A stretch of DNA of 64,000 nucleotides from positions 124,001 through 188,000 of the forward strand of contig NZ_VRSW01000001.1 in NCBI RefSeq assembly GCF_008017445.1, read 5' to 3'. The DNA is from Microbacterium mitrae. GTDB lineage: Bacteria > Actinomycetota > Actinomycetes > Actinomycetales > Microbacteriaceae. The notes under the pieces were generated by a model that was not told the DNA's origin, did no database searches, and saw only the letters and a program-made list of their open reading frames with translations. The position numbers were made by a program, and so were the translations under genes. Shown here piece after piece: positions 41,797 through 49,313 of this stretch. How positions within the stretch are numbered: the stretch's first letter is position 1; every line of letters starts with the position of its first letter.

Positions 41797-42596
41797 GTTC
41801 GCTGCTGCAGGTTGATGACCTGGTTGTCACGTACAAGTCGTTCGGTAAGGAGCCGTTCACGGCGGTGAAGGGTGTCTCACTCACCGTCTCTCCTGGTGAG
41901 GTGGTCGGGCTCGTTGGTGAGTCTGGCTGTGGCAAATCGACCATTGCGCGCACCGTTTGCGGTCTCGAGTCGCCCTCTGAAGGTTCCATCGACTTTCAGG
42001 GTCAATCGGTGAAGCACCTCGGCATGCGCAAACGCGCTGACGATCAATTGCGCATGCAGATGGTGTTTCAAGACCCGTTCAACTCGCTAAACCCTCGTCG
42101 CACCGTTGGGTCGCAGATCGCCGACAGCGTCGCGTTGGCGAAGCGTCTGGGCGGAACCTCGCCCATGAGTGCGACGGACTGGCTGGAGAAGGTGGAGCTG
42201 TCTGCGGACGATGCGACGGCGTTTCCGCACCGGTTCTCCGGTGGCCAGCGCCAGCGCATTGCGATCGCGCGCGCGTTGGCTGCGGAGCCCACGCTGCTGA
42301 TTGCCGACGAGCCGATTTCGGCGCTGGATGCCTCGCTGCAAGCGCAGATTGCCGACCTCATGAGCCGTTTGGTGCGCGATAGCGGCGCCGGCATGTTGTT
42401 CATTAGCCACGATCTCGCCGTGGTGCGCCTGATCGCCGACCGGATCATGGTGATGAAGGCAGGCAAGATTGTGGAGGAGGGTCCGACCGAGCAGGTATGG
42501 AACCACCCGCAACACGAATACACGCAGACGCTGTTGGCCTCGATTCCGTTGCCCGACGGTCTGGGACGGTTGCCTGGTCTGGCGCCGACCCCATAG
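41793..42596 (+). CDS. Oligopeptide ABC importer ATPase, DppF type
   Basis: A 267-residue second ATPase with Walker A GESGCGKS at 42-49, MVFQDPFNSLNPRRTV, signature FSGGQRQR, Walker B LLIADEPISALD and switch His in ISHD. The two ATPases form a heterodimer on the DppBC core. The GTG start overlaps the DppD stop by 4 bases. The transporter cluster ends here and tRNA-Leu follows after 75 bases. Confidence 0.93.
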   Translation: MSSLLQVDDLVVTYKSFGKEPFTAVKGVSLTVSPGEVVGLVGESGCGKSTIARTVCGLESPSEGSIDFQGQSVKHLGMRKRADDQLRMQMVFQDPFNSLNPRRTVGSQIADSVALAKRLGGTSPMSATDWLEKVELSADDATAFPHRFSGGQRQRIAIARALAAEPTLLIADEPISALDASLQAQIADLMSRLVRDSGAGMLFISHDLAVVRLIADRIMVMKAGKIVEEGPTEQVWNHPQHEYTQTLLASIPLPDGLGRLPGLAPTP

Positions 42597-42645
42597 GCCG
42601 ACGCGCGCGAGGGATTGTTGGTTCGGAACCGCGCGCGGATTGCGA

Positions 42646-42651
42646 TAGTCT
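42646..42651 (+). promoter_or_regulatory. -10 box TAGTCT of tRNA-Leu
   Basis: TAGTCT is 20 bases before the mature tRNA 5' end. TTCGGA lies 18 bases upstream as a weak -35. Confidence 0.5.
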
Positions 42652-42671
42652 CAAACTGCCTCAAAACACTT

Positions 42672-42754
42672 GCCGGTGTGGCGGAATGGCAGACGCGGAG
42701 CACTCAAAATGCTTTGTCCGAAAGGGCGTGTGGGTTCGAGTCCCACCACCGGCA
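42672..42754 (+). tRNA. tRNA-Leu, anticodon CAA
   Basis: An 83-base class II tRNA. The acceptor stem GCCGGTG pairs with CACCGGC, followed by discriminator A. The anticodon stem GAGCA/TGCTT encloses CTCAAAA, giving anticodon CAA (reads UUG). A long variable arm follows, then the T arm GTGGG-TTCGAGT-CCCAC. CCA is not encoded. The 3' end is repeated twice more downstream. Confidence 0.95.
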
Positions 42755-42800
42755 CAAATGGGAGAAGGGCGCGCCGCAAGGTGCGCCCTTCTCCCATTTG
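42755..42800 (+). terminator. Terminator of tRNA-Leu
   Basis: An 18-bp perfect stem (42755-42772 with 42783-42800) with loop GCCGCAAGGT starts directly after the tRNA. A second hairpin with a related loop occurs at 42911-42952. Confidence 0.85.
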
Positions 42801-42833
42801 TCGCGTGCGTGGGCGAGGACTCAATGAAGGGTT

Positions 42834-43157
42834 GGGCCCACAGCGCAGAGGCTCCGCGCGCCGCTCTGCGGCGGGTGGAGGGCGCTGGGGAGAGTCCCAC
42901 CACCGGCACAAAATGATGAAGGACGTACCGCAAGGTGCGTCCTTCATCATTTGTCGCGTGCGTGGGCGAGGACTCAATGAAGGGTTGGGCCCACAGCGCA
43001 GAGGCTCCGCGCGCCGCTGTGCGGCGGGTGGAGGGCGCTGGGTGGGCCCACAGCGCAGAGGCTCCGCGCGCCGCTGTGCGGCGGGTGGAGGGCGCTGGGT
43101 GGGCCCACAGCGCAGAGGCTCCGCGCGCCGCTGTGCGGCGGGTGGAGGGCGCTGGGG
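42834..43157 (+). repeat. Four copies of a 57-base hairpin-forming unit
   Basis: Units start at 42834, 42987, 43044 and 43101; the last three are contiguous with an exact 57-base period. Each begins GGGCCCACAGCGCAGAGG and ends GGTGGAGGGCGCTGGG, and can fold as AGCGC/GCGCT outside GCCGC-TGT-GCGGC. A decayed fifth copy is near 43202-43250. The region 42755-43298 holds no gene I can support. Confidence 0.85.
42911..42952 (+). terminator. Second tRNA-terminator-like hairpin in the repeat array
   Basis: AAATGATGAAGGACG (42911-42925) pairs with 42938-42952 around a loop containing CCGCAAGGTG. Loop and flanks match the tRNA-Leu terminator at 42755, but the stem sequence differs while still pairing. 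Confidence 0.7.
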
Positions 43158-43298
43158 AGAGTCCCACCACCGGCACCCGGCGAGCAGCGCTAGCGCACCG
43201 CACCAGAGGCTCCGCGCGCCGCTCGGCGGCGGGTGGAGTGCGCTGGGTGGGCCCACTCCGGCACCAAATGACGAAGGGCGCGCGGAGAGGTGAGCGAT

Positions 43299-44381
43299 CT
43301 ACGCCGCACCCTCGTGCATGCGGTCGCGGTAGAACGCCGACAGCCCTTCAACACCGCCGGCGAGCGCTTCACGTTGTCTCGTGGCGCCATCGCGGCCTGC
43401 GGCGAGCGTTGCGAGCTCGTCCGTGACGAAGGCGGGCACCGGCCCGTCGTAGTCTTCGGCGAGAAGCTGCAACAGGTGAGCGACCGGCTTGGAGGCGTCT
43501 GCGTGTTCGCGGGTGAGCGGGTTGTAGACGCCGTTCTCGATGCCGTACCGGCCCGCATGCCACAGCTCGGCGTCGAGAACGTGGTGCACCTCGGGTGGCT
43601 CATCGTCCGCGCGACGCAGCCCATCATCGACGAGAGCACGCACCACCAGCGCCAGCGACACTGCCGTCGCCGCGGTCAGTTGCACATCACCGATGCGAAG
43701 CTCCACCGTCGGCAAATTTTCCGACACGCGAACACCCCAATTGGCGGTGTTGTACGACCGCGTCGCACCCACACCAATCATGCGCTTGCGCATTCGCTCA
43801 TGTTCGTGCTCATCGACGTAGATCGGTGGAATGCCGTTGGTCGTCCATCGCCGCTGGTGAACCGTGCGCCAACTGTGAAAGCCCGTGTCGGTTCCTTGCC
43901 AAAACGGCGAATTCGCCGACAACCCCAGCAGCAGCGGCAGCCACGGTCGAATGATGTTTACCGCGCGCACTCGATCAGCGGCGTTGTCGATGCCAACGTG
44001 CACATGCATGCCATTGACCATGTGTTCTCCCGCGAGAATGCCGACGTCGTCGCTGATGAGCTGATAACGCTCGATTGCGGGAGTGAGGCGCGGGTTTCCT
44101 GTCAGAAAAGGAGTGCCGGACGGAACCACGACAAGCCCCCGAGGTTCCGCCCACGATTGCAAGGCGAGACGAAACGCCGAGAGCTCGTCGACGGCCTGCT
44201 CGGCCGTTGTGCATATTCCTGTCGCGTACTCGATCTGACAGTCCAGAAATTCTGTCGTGATGGTTCCGGGCAGCCTCAGCGCGAGCAGATGATCGATCAC
44301 GTCATGCGCGACGTTGACCGGAGTCAGCGATTCTGCATCAGCGAGGATGAACTCTTCCTCGACCCCAAACGAGCGTGCCAT
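43299..44381 (-). CDS. YbdK-type carboxylate-amine ligase (glutamate-cysteine ligase family 2)
   Basis: A 360-residue ATP-grasp-like GCS2 protein with GVEEEF near the N terminus, the metal/substrate segment GMHVHVGID in the middle, and later TANWGVRVSENLPTVELRIGD. The family makes gamma-glutamyl peptide bonds; YbdK of E. coli has weak glutamate-cysteine ligase activity, and the physiological substrate is often unknown. The ATG at 44381 follows AAGGAGG at a good distance. It stands alone, divergent from the response regulator gene. Confidence 0.92.
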   Translation of the reverse strand: MARSFGVEEEFILADAESLTPVNVAHDVIDHLLALRLPGTITTEFLDCQIEYATGICTTAEQAVDELSAFRLALQSWAEPRGLVVVPSGTPFLTGNPRLTPAIERYQLISDDVGILAGEHMVNGMHVHVGIDNAADRVRAVNIIRPWLPLLLGLSANSPFWQGTDTGFHSWRTVHQRRWTTNGIPPIYVDEHEHERMRKRMIGVGATRSYNTANWGVRVSENLPTVELRIGDVQLTAATAVSLALVVRALVDDGLRRADDEPPEVHHVLDAELWHAGRYGIENGVYNPLTREHADASKPVAHLLQLLAEDYDGPVPAFVTDELATLAAGRDGATRQREALAGGVEGLSAFYRDRMHEGAA

Positions 44382-44538
44382 CGGCGCCTCCTTCTCTATC
44401 GCCTAAGAATGCGGCACGCCGCGCCAATTCGGCAATCCCACGCGATCACTATGACGGAGATTGACGATGCACCCGAGCCGCTCAGGAGAAAAAGTGATGG
44501 ACCGCGCGCGAAACAACGATTGAACGGCGGGTGTGCCA

Positions 44539-44544
44539 TAGGAT
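44539..44544 (+). promoter_or_regulatory. -10 box TAGGAT of the leaderless ANTAR regulator gene
   Basis: TAGGAT ends 6 bases before GTG 44551 and no Shine-Dalgarno is present. The rest of the 44382-44550 gap shows nothing else clear. Confidence 0.6.
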
Positions 44545-44550
44545 TAAGCG

Positions 44551-45171
44551 GTGACCGATCAGGAACAAACCGAAGCCACCTCAGCGCCCGCACCCCGTCG
44601 CGTGGTTGTTGCAGAAGACGAGTCGCTCATTCGCCTCGACATCGTCGAGATTCTCCGAGACAACGGTTTTGACGTTGTCGGCGAGGCGGGCGACGGCGAG
44701 ACCGCCGTTCAACTGGCAACCGAGCTTCGCCCGGATCTCGTGATCATGGACGTCAAGATGCCGCAGATGGATGGCATCACTGCGGCCGAGAAGCTCAGCA
44801 AGAGCCACATCGCGCCCGTCGTGCTGCTGACCGCTTTCAGCCAGAAAGAACTGGTCGAACGCGCAAGCGAAGCCGGTGCTTTGGCCTATGTCGTGAAGCC
44901 CTTCACGCCCAACGATCTGCTGCCGGCGATTGAAATCGCACTCGCCCGTTACGAGCAGATTATTACGCTCGAGGCCGAGGTTGCCGACATGGTTGAACGC
45001 TTCGAAACCCGCAAGCTCGTCGACCGTGCCAAGGGCCTGCTTAACGAGAAGATGGGTCTCAGCGAGCCCGAAGCGTTCCGCTGGATTCAGAAGGCATCGA
45101 TGGATCGTCGCCTCACCATGCAAGACGTCGCGAAGGCGATCATCGAGCAGCTGTCACGTAAGAAGGACTAA
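44551..45171 (+). CDS. pdtaR: Response regulator with ANTAR RNA-binding output (PdtaR-like)
   Basis: A 206-residue two-domain regulator. The receiver domain (about 15-135) has acidic pocket AEDE at 21-24, phosphoacceptor D67 in IMDVKMP, T94 and K116. The C-terminal ANTAR domain (about 145-200) has ETRKLVDRAKGLLNEKMGLSE and the helical tail that binds dual hairpins in RNA. It matches Rv1626 (PdtaR), which also lies close to polA in mycobacteria. The partner histidine kinase PdtaS is not in the window. Confidence 0.92.
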   Translation: MTDQEQTEATSAPAPRRVVVAEDESLIRLDIVEILRDNGFDVVGEAGDGETAVQLATELRPDLVIMDVKMPQMDGITAAEKLSKSHIAPVVLLTAFSQKELVERASEAGALAYVVKPFTPNDLLPAIEIALARYEQIITLEAEVADMVERFETRKLVDRAKGLLNEKMGLSEPEAFRWIQKASMDRRLTMQDVAKAIIEQLSRKKD

Positions 45172-45184
45172 CAGCAATCCTCTC

Positions 45185-45213
45185 CGAATGGCCACCCGCG
45201 AGGTGGCCATTCG
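45185..45213 (+). terminator. Hairpin after the ANTAR regulator gene
   Basis: CGAATGGCCACC (45185-45196) pairs with 45202-45213 around CGCGA, followed by TGTATCT. It lies between convergent genes. Confidence 0.8.
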
Positions 45214-45280
45214 TGTATCTGCCGGGCAATTCTGCAAAGCCAGGCCGCTGGTTCCGCAGCGCCCTCCGGGGAGCAACCCG

Positions 45281-45294
45281 TGGTTCCGGAACCA
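45281..45294. repeat. Perfect 14-base palindrome TGGTTCCGGAACCA
   Basis: A self-complementary site in the gap between the convergent regulator and thioesterase genes. GGTTCC and GGAACC words are common elsewhere in the window. The function is unknown. Confidence 0.5.
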
Positions 45295-45315
45295 GGGGAG
45301 CGTCGCGAGCAGCGG

Positions 45316-45753
45316 CTAGCGTTGGTCGATGATTGCGTTTGTGATGCGGATCGTCGAGCAGCGGCGACCCTCTTCGTCAGTGACGACGATCTCGTGCACC
45401 GCGAGGCTGCGGCCGACGTGCACGGGTACGCAGGTGCCGGTGACGGTTCCGCTGCGCACCGAGCGGGTGTGGGTGGCGTTGATGTCGACGCCGACCGCGA
45501 GTTTGCCGGGGCCGGCGAGCAGGTTGGCGTGCATCGAACCGAGCGATTCGCCGAGCACGACGTATGCTCCGCCGTGAATGAGGCCAACCGGTTGCGTGTT
45601 GCCCAGAGCAGGCATCGTCGCGACAGCTTGCTCCTGATCAAACGTGACCATTTCAATGCCCATGCGCTCGGCGAGTGCCCCCATGCCTCGCAACTTCACC
45701 CATTCCAGCGGGTTGGCGTACAGTTCGGCGAGGTGTTCGTTGTTCGTGGGCAT
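45316..45753 (-). CDS. PaaI-type hotdog-fold thioesterase
   Basis: A 145-residue hotdog protein that probably hydrolyses acyl-CoA thioesters. Seen: the MPALGNTQPVGLIHGGAYVVLGESLGS region with the HGG turn and Glu typical of PaaI/YbaW-like enzymes, and the central beta strands GVDINATHTR. The ATG at 45753 follows GGAGG at 6 bases; longer in-frame readings extend into polA. It is divergent from polA. Confidence 0.88.
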   Translation of the reverse strand: MPTNNEHLAELYANPLEWVKLRGMGALAERMGIEMVTFDQEQAVATMPALGNTQPVGLIHGGAYVVLGESLGSMHANLLAGPGKLAVGVDINATHTRSVRSGTVTGTCVPVHVGRSLAVHEIVVTDEEGRRCSTIRITNAIIDQR

Positions 45754-45786
45754 GATGTTCCTCCAGCGCATGTCGGTATCCCTCGT

Positions 45787-45792
45787 TAGGCT
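45787..45792 (+). promoter_or_regulatory. -10 box TAGGCT of leaderless polA
   Basis: TAGGCT ends 6 bases before GTG 45799. The intervening GGAGGG is too close to serve as a normal Shine-Dalgarno. Confidence 0.6.
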
Positions 45793-45798
45793 GGAGGG

Positions 45799-48429
45799 GT
45801 GACGGACTCCGAAAAGCCTACCCTTCTTGTTGTCGACGGCCATTCGCTGGCTTTCCGCGCGTTTTACGCGCTTCCGGTCGAAAACTTCACGACCAAAGAT
45901 AACCAACACACCAACGCGATTTACGGCTTCTTGTCAATGCTCGTCAACCTCATCAAGGCCGAGAAGCCATCGCATATCGCGGTGGCGTTTGATGTGTCGC
46001 GCCAGTCGTTCCGTACGCGCGAATACGCCGAGTACAAGGGCACGCGCAACGAGACACCGCCCGAGTTTTCTGGTCAGATTCCGCTGCTGCAAGAGACGCT
46101 TCGCGCGATGAACATCACGGTGCTGACGAAAGAAGACTTCGAGGCCGACGACATTCTCGCCACGCTCGCAACGCAGGGCGCGGCCGACGGCTACAACGTG
46201 CTCGTCGTCTCGGGCGACCGCGACTCGATTCAGATGGTCAATGACGAAGTCACGCTGCTGTACCCGTCTGTGCAGGGCGTTTCGCAGCTCAAGCGTTACG
46301 ACCCGGCGACAGTGATGGAGCGCTACGGTGTGCCTCCGCACCAGTATCCCGATATTGCGGCTCTGGTCGGCGAAACCAGCGACAACCTGCCTGGCGTTCC
46401 CAAGGTGGGGGAGAAGACCGCCGTTAAGTGGCTCACGCAGTTCGGCACGCTCGACGCGATCTTGGAGCGCGCAGACGAAATCAAGGGCGTCGTCGGCAAC
46501 AACCTGCGCGAGCACCTCGACGATGTGCGCCGCAACCGCAAGCTCAACCGCCTTCTCACCGATGTTGAGCTCGACGTCACGCCCGCCGACCTCGCGGTGC
46601 AGCCGATCGACGCTCAGGCCGTGCGCGACATGTTCGCGCGCCTGGAGTTTCGCACCCTGCTGCCTCGCGTCTTTGAGGCGACGGGCGCTGTGGCAGAAGA
46701 CAGCACGCCGGAACCATCCATGCCGGTGCCCGTTGCGCGTCAGGTTGATGCCGTGGCTGCTGCCGAATGGCTCGCGGCCAATGATGCTGCGCCCGTTGGC
46801 GTCACGGTGAACGTGCTCGATGGTGCGCCGCAGCGCGTTGGCGTTGCGACGCTGTCGGAGGCTATCGAGTTTGACTGGACCGACGACGACGCCGTTTTGG
46901 CTTGGCTCGTCTCTAGCGCCGAAAAGGTGCTGCACGATGCCAAGCCGCAGGTGAAGGCTGTTCGGCGTGCCGGCGCAGACCTGGGCGGGTTGACGTTTGA
47001 CACTAACCTCGCCGGTTGGCTGCTTCGCCCGAGCTACCCAGACAAGACGCTAGGCGACCTGGTGGACCGATACCTGGGGGAGAAGCTCCCCGAAGCAGAC
47101 CCGACGCAACTGGTTCCGGAGACCGAAGGCGCCACGCCCGGTCAACTGAGCTGGTTCACGCTGCGCGTTGCCGATGCCGTGCGCGCCGACATGCCCGAGA
47201 GCATTCTCGGAGTATTGGTTGACATCGAGTTGCCTACCCTGTTGGCGTTGGCCGACATGGAACTTGCCGGCGTCGCCGTGTCACACGAGTTGCTGAGCGA
47301 GTTCAGCGGCGAACTGGCCGAGCGCGCGGATGGTATTGCGCAAGAGGCGTTCGCGACCATTGGCCGCGAGGTCAACCTCGGTTCGCCGAAGCAGCTGCAG
47401 GAAGTCTTGTTTGACGAGCTTGAACTGCCCAAGACCCGCAAGACCAAGACCGGATACTCGACAGACGCCGCGGCCCTCGCCGACCTGCAGGAGTCGAATC
47501 CGCACCCGTTCCTCGATCTGCTCGGTCAGCACCGCGAGGCAACCAAGCTTCGCCAGATCATCGAGTCGCTCGACTCGGCGATCAAGCCGGACCACCGTGT
47601 TCACACCACGTATGTGCAGACGGGCAGCCAGACCGGACGCCTGTCAAGCACCGACCCGAACCTGCAGAACATTCCGGTGCGTACTCAGGAGTCACGTCGC
47701 ATTCGTCAGGCGTTCCAAGTGGGCGAGGGCTACGAGACGCTTCTCACGGCCGACTATTCGCAGATTGAGATGCGAATCATGGCCCACCTGTCGGAAGACC
47801 CCGGTTTGATCGAGGCCTTCAACTCTGGCGAAGACCTCCACCGCTTTGTTGGTGCCCGTGTGTTTGGCGTCGAGCCGAGCGATGTCACCCCGGCGATGCG
47901 CACCAAGGTCAAGGCGATGTCGTACGGCCTGGTGTATGGCCTGTCGGCGTTTGGCCTCTCCAAGCAGCTGCGCATTGAGCAGTCGGAGGCGAAGCAGCTC
48001 ATGCTCGAGTACTTCAACCGGTTTGGCGCGGTGCGCGACTATCTGCGCGCGTCAGTGCAGCAGGCGAAGATCGACGGCTTCACCGAGACCATCTTCGGCC
48101 GCCGGCGTCCGTTCCCCGACCTGTCTAGCCCCAACCGCGTGCTGCGCGAGAACGCAGAACGCGCGGCGCTCAACTCGCCCATTCAGGGCAGCGCGGCCGA
48201 CATCATGAAGATCGCGTTGTTCCACATTCACCAAGACCTGCAAGCAGCAGACCTGCGTTCGCGCGTTCTCTTGCAGATTCACGACGAACTGGTCGTTGAG
48301 GTCGCGCCGGGGGAATGGGACGCAACCGAGGCCATCGTGCGCACCCGCATGGGCGACGCCGCGAGCCTCTCGGTTCCGCTCGACGTACAGGTGGGCCAAG
48401 GCCCCAACTGGGACGCCGCCGGCCACTAA
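45799..48429 (+). CDS. polA: DNA polymerase I
   Basis: An 876-residue family A polymerase for Okazaki maturation and repair. The N-terminal 5'-3' exonuclease/flap domain (1-290) is intact (VVDGHSLAFRAFYAL, EADDILATLA, VSGDRDSIQMV). The middle 3'-5' exonuclease fold (about 310-480) lacks the first DxE metal motif, so proofreading is probably lost, as in mycobacterial Pol I. The polymerase domain has motif A TADYSQIEMRIMAHL, motif B AKQLMLEYF region and motif C LQIHDELVVEV. Confidence 0.97.
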   Translation: MTDSEKPTLLVVDGHSLAFRAFYALPVENFTTKDNQHTNAIYGFLSMLVNLIKAEKPSHIAVAFDVSRQSFRTREYAEYKGTRNETPPEFSGQIPLLQETLRAMNITVLTKEDFEADDILATLATQGAADGYNVLVVSGDRDSIQMVNDEVTLLYPSVQGVSQLKRYDPATVMERYGVPPHQYPDIAALVGETSDNLPGVPKVGEKTAVKWLTQFGTLDAILERADEIKGVVGNNLREHLDDVRRNRKLNRLLTDVELDVTPADLAVQPIDAQAVRDMFARLEFRTLLPRVFEATGAVAEDSTPEPSMPVPVARQVDAVAAAEWLAANDAAPVGVTVNVLDGAPQRVGVATLSEAIEFDWTDDDAVLAWLVSSAEKVLHDAKPQVKAVRRAGADLGGLTFDTNLAGWLLRPSYPDKTLGDLVDRYLGEKLPEADPTQLVPETEGATPGQLSWFTLRVADAVRADMPESILGVLVDIELPTLLALADMELAGVAVSHELLSEFSGELAERADGIAQEAFATIGREVNLGSPKQLQEVLFDELELPKTRKTKTGYSTDAAALADLQESNPHPFLDLLGQHREATKLRQIIESLDSAIKPDHRVHTTYVQTGSQTGRLSSTDPNLQNIPVRTQESRRIRQAFQVGEGYETLLTADYSQIEMRIMAHLSEDPGLIEAFNSGEDLHRFVGARVFGVEPSDVTPAMRTKVKAMSYGLVYGLSAFGLSKQLRIEQSEAKQLMLEYFNRFGAVRDYLRASVQQAKIDGFTETIFGRRRPFPDLSSPNRVLRENAERAALNSPIQGSAADIMKIALFHIHQDLQAADLRSRVLLQIHDELVVEVAPGEWDATEAIVRTRMGDAASLSVPLDVQVGQGPNWDAAGH

Positions 48430-48529
48430 CCCGTCACCCGTTGCGGAGGGGCGCTGGTTCGCTCCGGGGTGCAGGTTCGCGGCGGGTGCGGGTTCGCGGC
48501 GGGTGCGGGTTGTGTCGGAAAACGATTGG

Positions 48530-48605
48530 TTGTGCAGGAAAAACTCACGCCCGTTCCAGAAAACCCCAGGTCAGATGCGTGCGAGAGTGAGAATTTCCTG
48601 CAGAA
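48530..48605 (+). repeat. 76-base palindromic element, copy 1
   Basis: It begins TTGTGCAGGAAAAA and ends TTTCCTGCAGAA, with core CCAGAAAACCCCAGGTCAG. Inside the outer arms, CTCAC (15-19) pairs with GTGAG (58-62), extending the stem. Confidence 0.85.
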
Positions 48606-48767
48606 CCGTGGAATCCGACGTCACCGGCGCGCGGGCGGCGTCGGCGCTGCGGCTTGGTTCCGCACGCGGCAGCATGGTTCCGCACGCCGTGATGTCTTTG
48701 CTGCGCCGTGGTGTCTTTCCTGCGCCACGGTGCCGTTCCGCGGGCTTGTACCCGGACTTCCCACTGG

Positions 48768-48843
48768 TTATGCAGGAAAAATTCGCACCTACGCCAGAAA
48801 ACCCCTGGTCAGCGTCCTGCCAAGCCCTTCTTTTCCTGCACAA
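48768..48843 (+). repeat. 76-base palindromic element, copy 2
   Basis: Arms TTATGCAGGAAAA and TTTTCCTGCACAA with core CCAGAAAACCCCTGGTCAG. It aligns to the other copies without gaps, and its right flank is duplicated after copy 3. Confidence 0.85.
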
Positions 48844-48949
48844 CCGTGGAAAGGTTCGCGGCGCGCGATCTGGCCCGAAGCCCGGGTGTTGCCACGAGTT
48901 TCCTCGCGCTGCCACGAGGTTCCGGGCGCCCCGTCCGACCTCACGATTG

Positions 48950-49025
48950 CTGTGCAGGAAATTTTCGCCGCCCAGGCAGAAAACCCCTGGTCAGCATCCC
49001 GCCAAGCCCTTCTTTTCCTGCACAA
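48950..49025 (+). repeat. 76-base palindromic element, copy 3
   Basis: Arms CTGTGCAGGAAA and TTTTCCTGCACAA with core GCAGAAAACCCCTGGTCAG. The interior is closest to copy 2. Confidence 0.85.
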
Positions 49026-49112
49026 CCGTGAAAAGGTTCGCGGCGCGCGATCTGGCCCGAAGCCCGGGCGTTGCCACGTGGTTCCGTACGCCCGCACCTG
49101 ACCATCAACAGG

Positions 49113-49188
49113 TTGTGCAGGAAAAATTCGCCCGCATCTCAGAAAACCCCTGGTCAGCTTCGCGGCGAAGTCAGTTTTTCCTGCACAA
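49113..49188 (+). repeat. 76-base palindromic element, copy 4
   Basis: The arms are a perfect 14-bp inverted repeat, TTGTGCAGGAAAAA and TTTTTCCTGCACAA, with core TCAGAAAACCCCTGGTCAG and inner TTCGCC/GGCGAA. Confidence 0.88.
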
Positions 49189-49307
49189 ACGGGAGGGAAC
49201 CCGCGACCCACGGCGCGCGCCCCGCGACGCACCGCGCGCGATCCGAGCCGCAGGGCGCGCGACCTGCCGACGGCCGGGCTTGCCCTGCCGCGGTTGCACT
49301 TTCTCGA

Positions 49308-49313
49308 TAGGCT
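49308..49313 (+). promoter_or_regulatory. -10 box TAGGCT of the leaderless DUF885 gene
   Basis: TAGGCT ends 7 bases before ATG 49321 and there is no Shine-Dalgarno. Confidence 0.6.

Larger units (their letters stand above)
42738..43176 (+). repeat. Three direct copies of the tRNA-Leu 3' end
   Basis: GAGTCCCACCACCGGCAC occurs at 42738-42755 (within the tRNA), 42892-42909 and 43159-43176. The second copy is followed by a terminator-like hairpin (42911-42952), as in the true tRNA. The copies are 154 and 267 bases apart; 267 equals 153 plus two 57-base units. The pattern suggests tandem duplication, or repeated integration and excision at a tRNA attachment site. Confidence 0.85.

Noticed and set aside
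42834..43157. CRISPR array.
   Set aside because: The 57-base units are contiguous with no spacers, the copies are nearly identical throughout and no cas gene is near.
42651..43293. Long open frames on both strands over tRNA-Leu and the repeat array (up to 207 residues, with 19-residue repeats).
   Set aside because: They read through the tRNA gene and its terminator and owe their length to GC-rich 57-base repeats, which cannot create stops in some frames. The composition is not protein-like.
48530..49188. Insertion sequence or MITE with target-site duplications.
   Set aside because: The four copies have terminal inverted repeats but I see no flanking direct repeats or transposase. They are listed as palindromic repeats of unknown origin instead.
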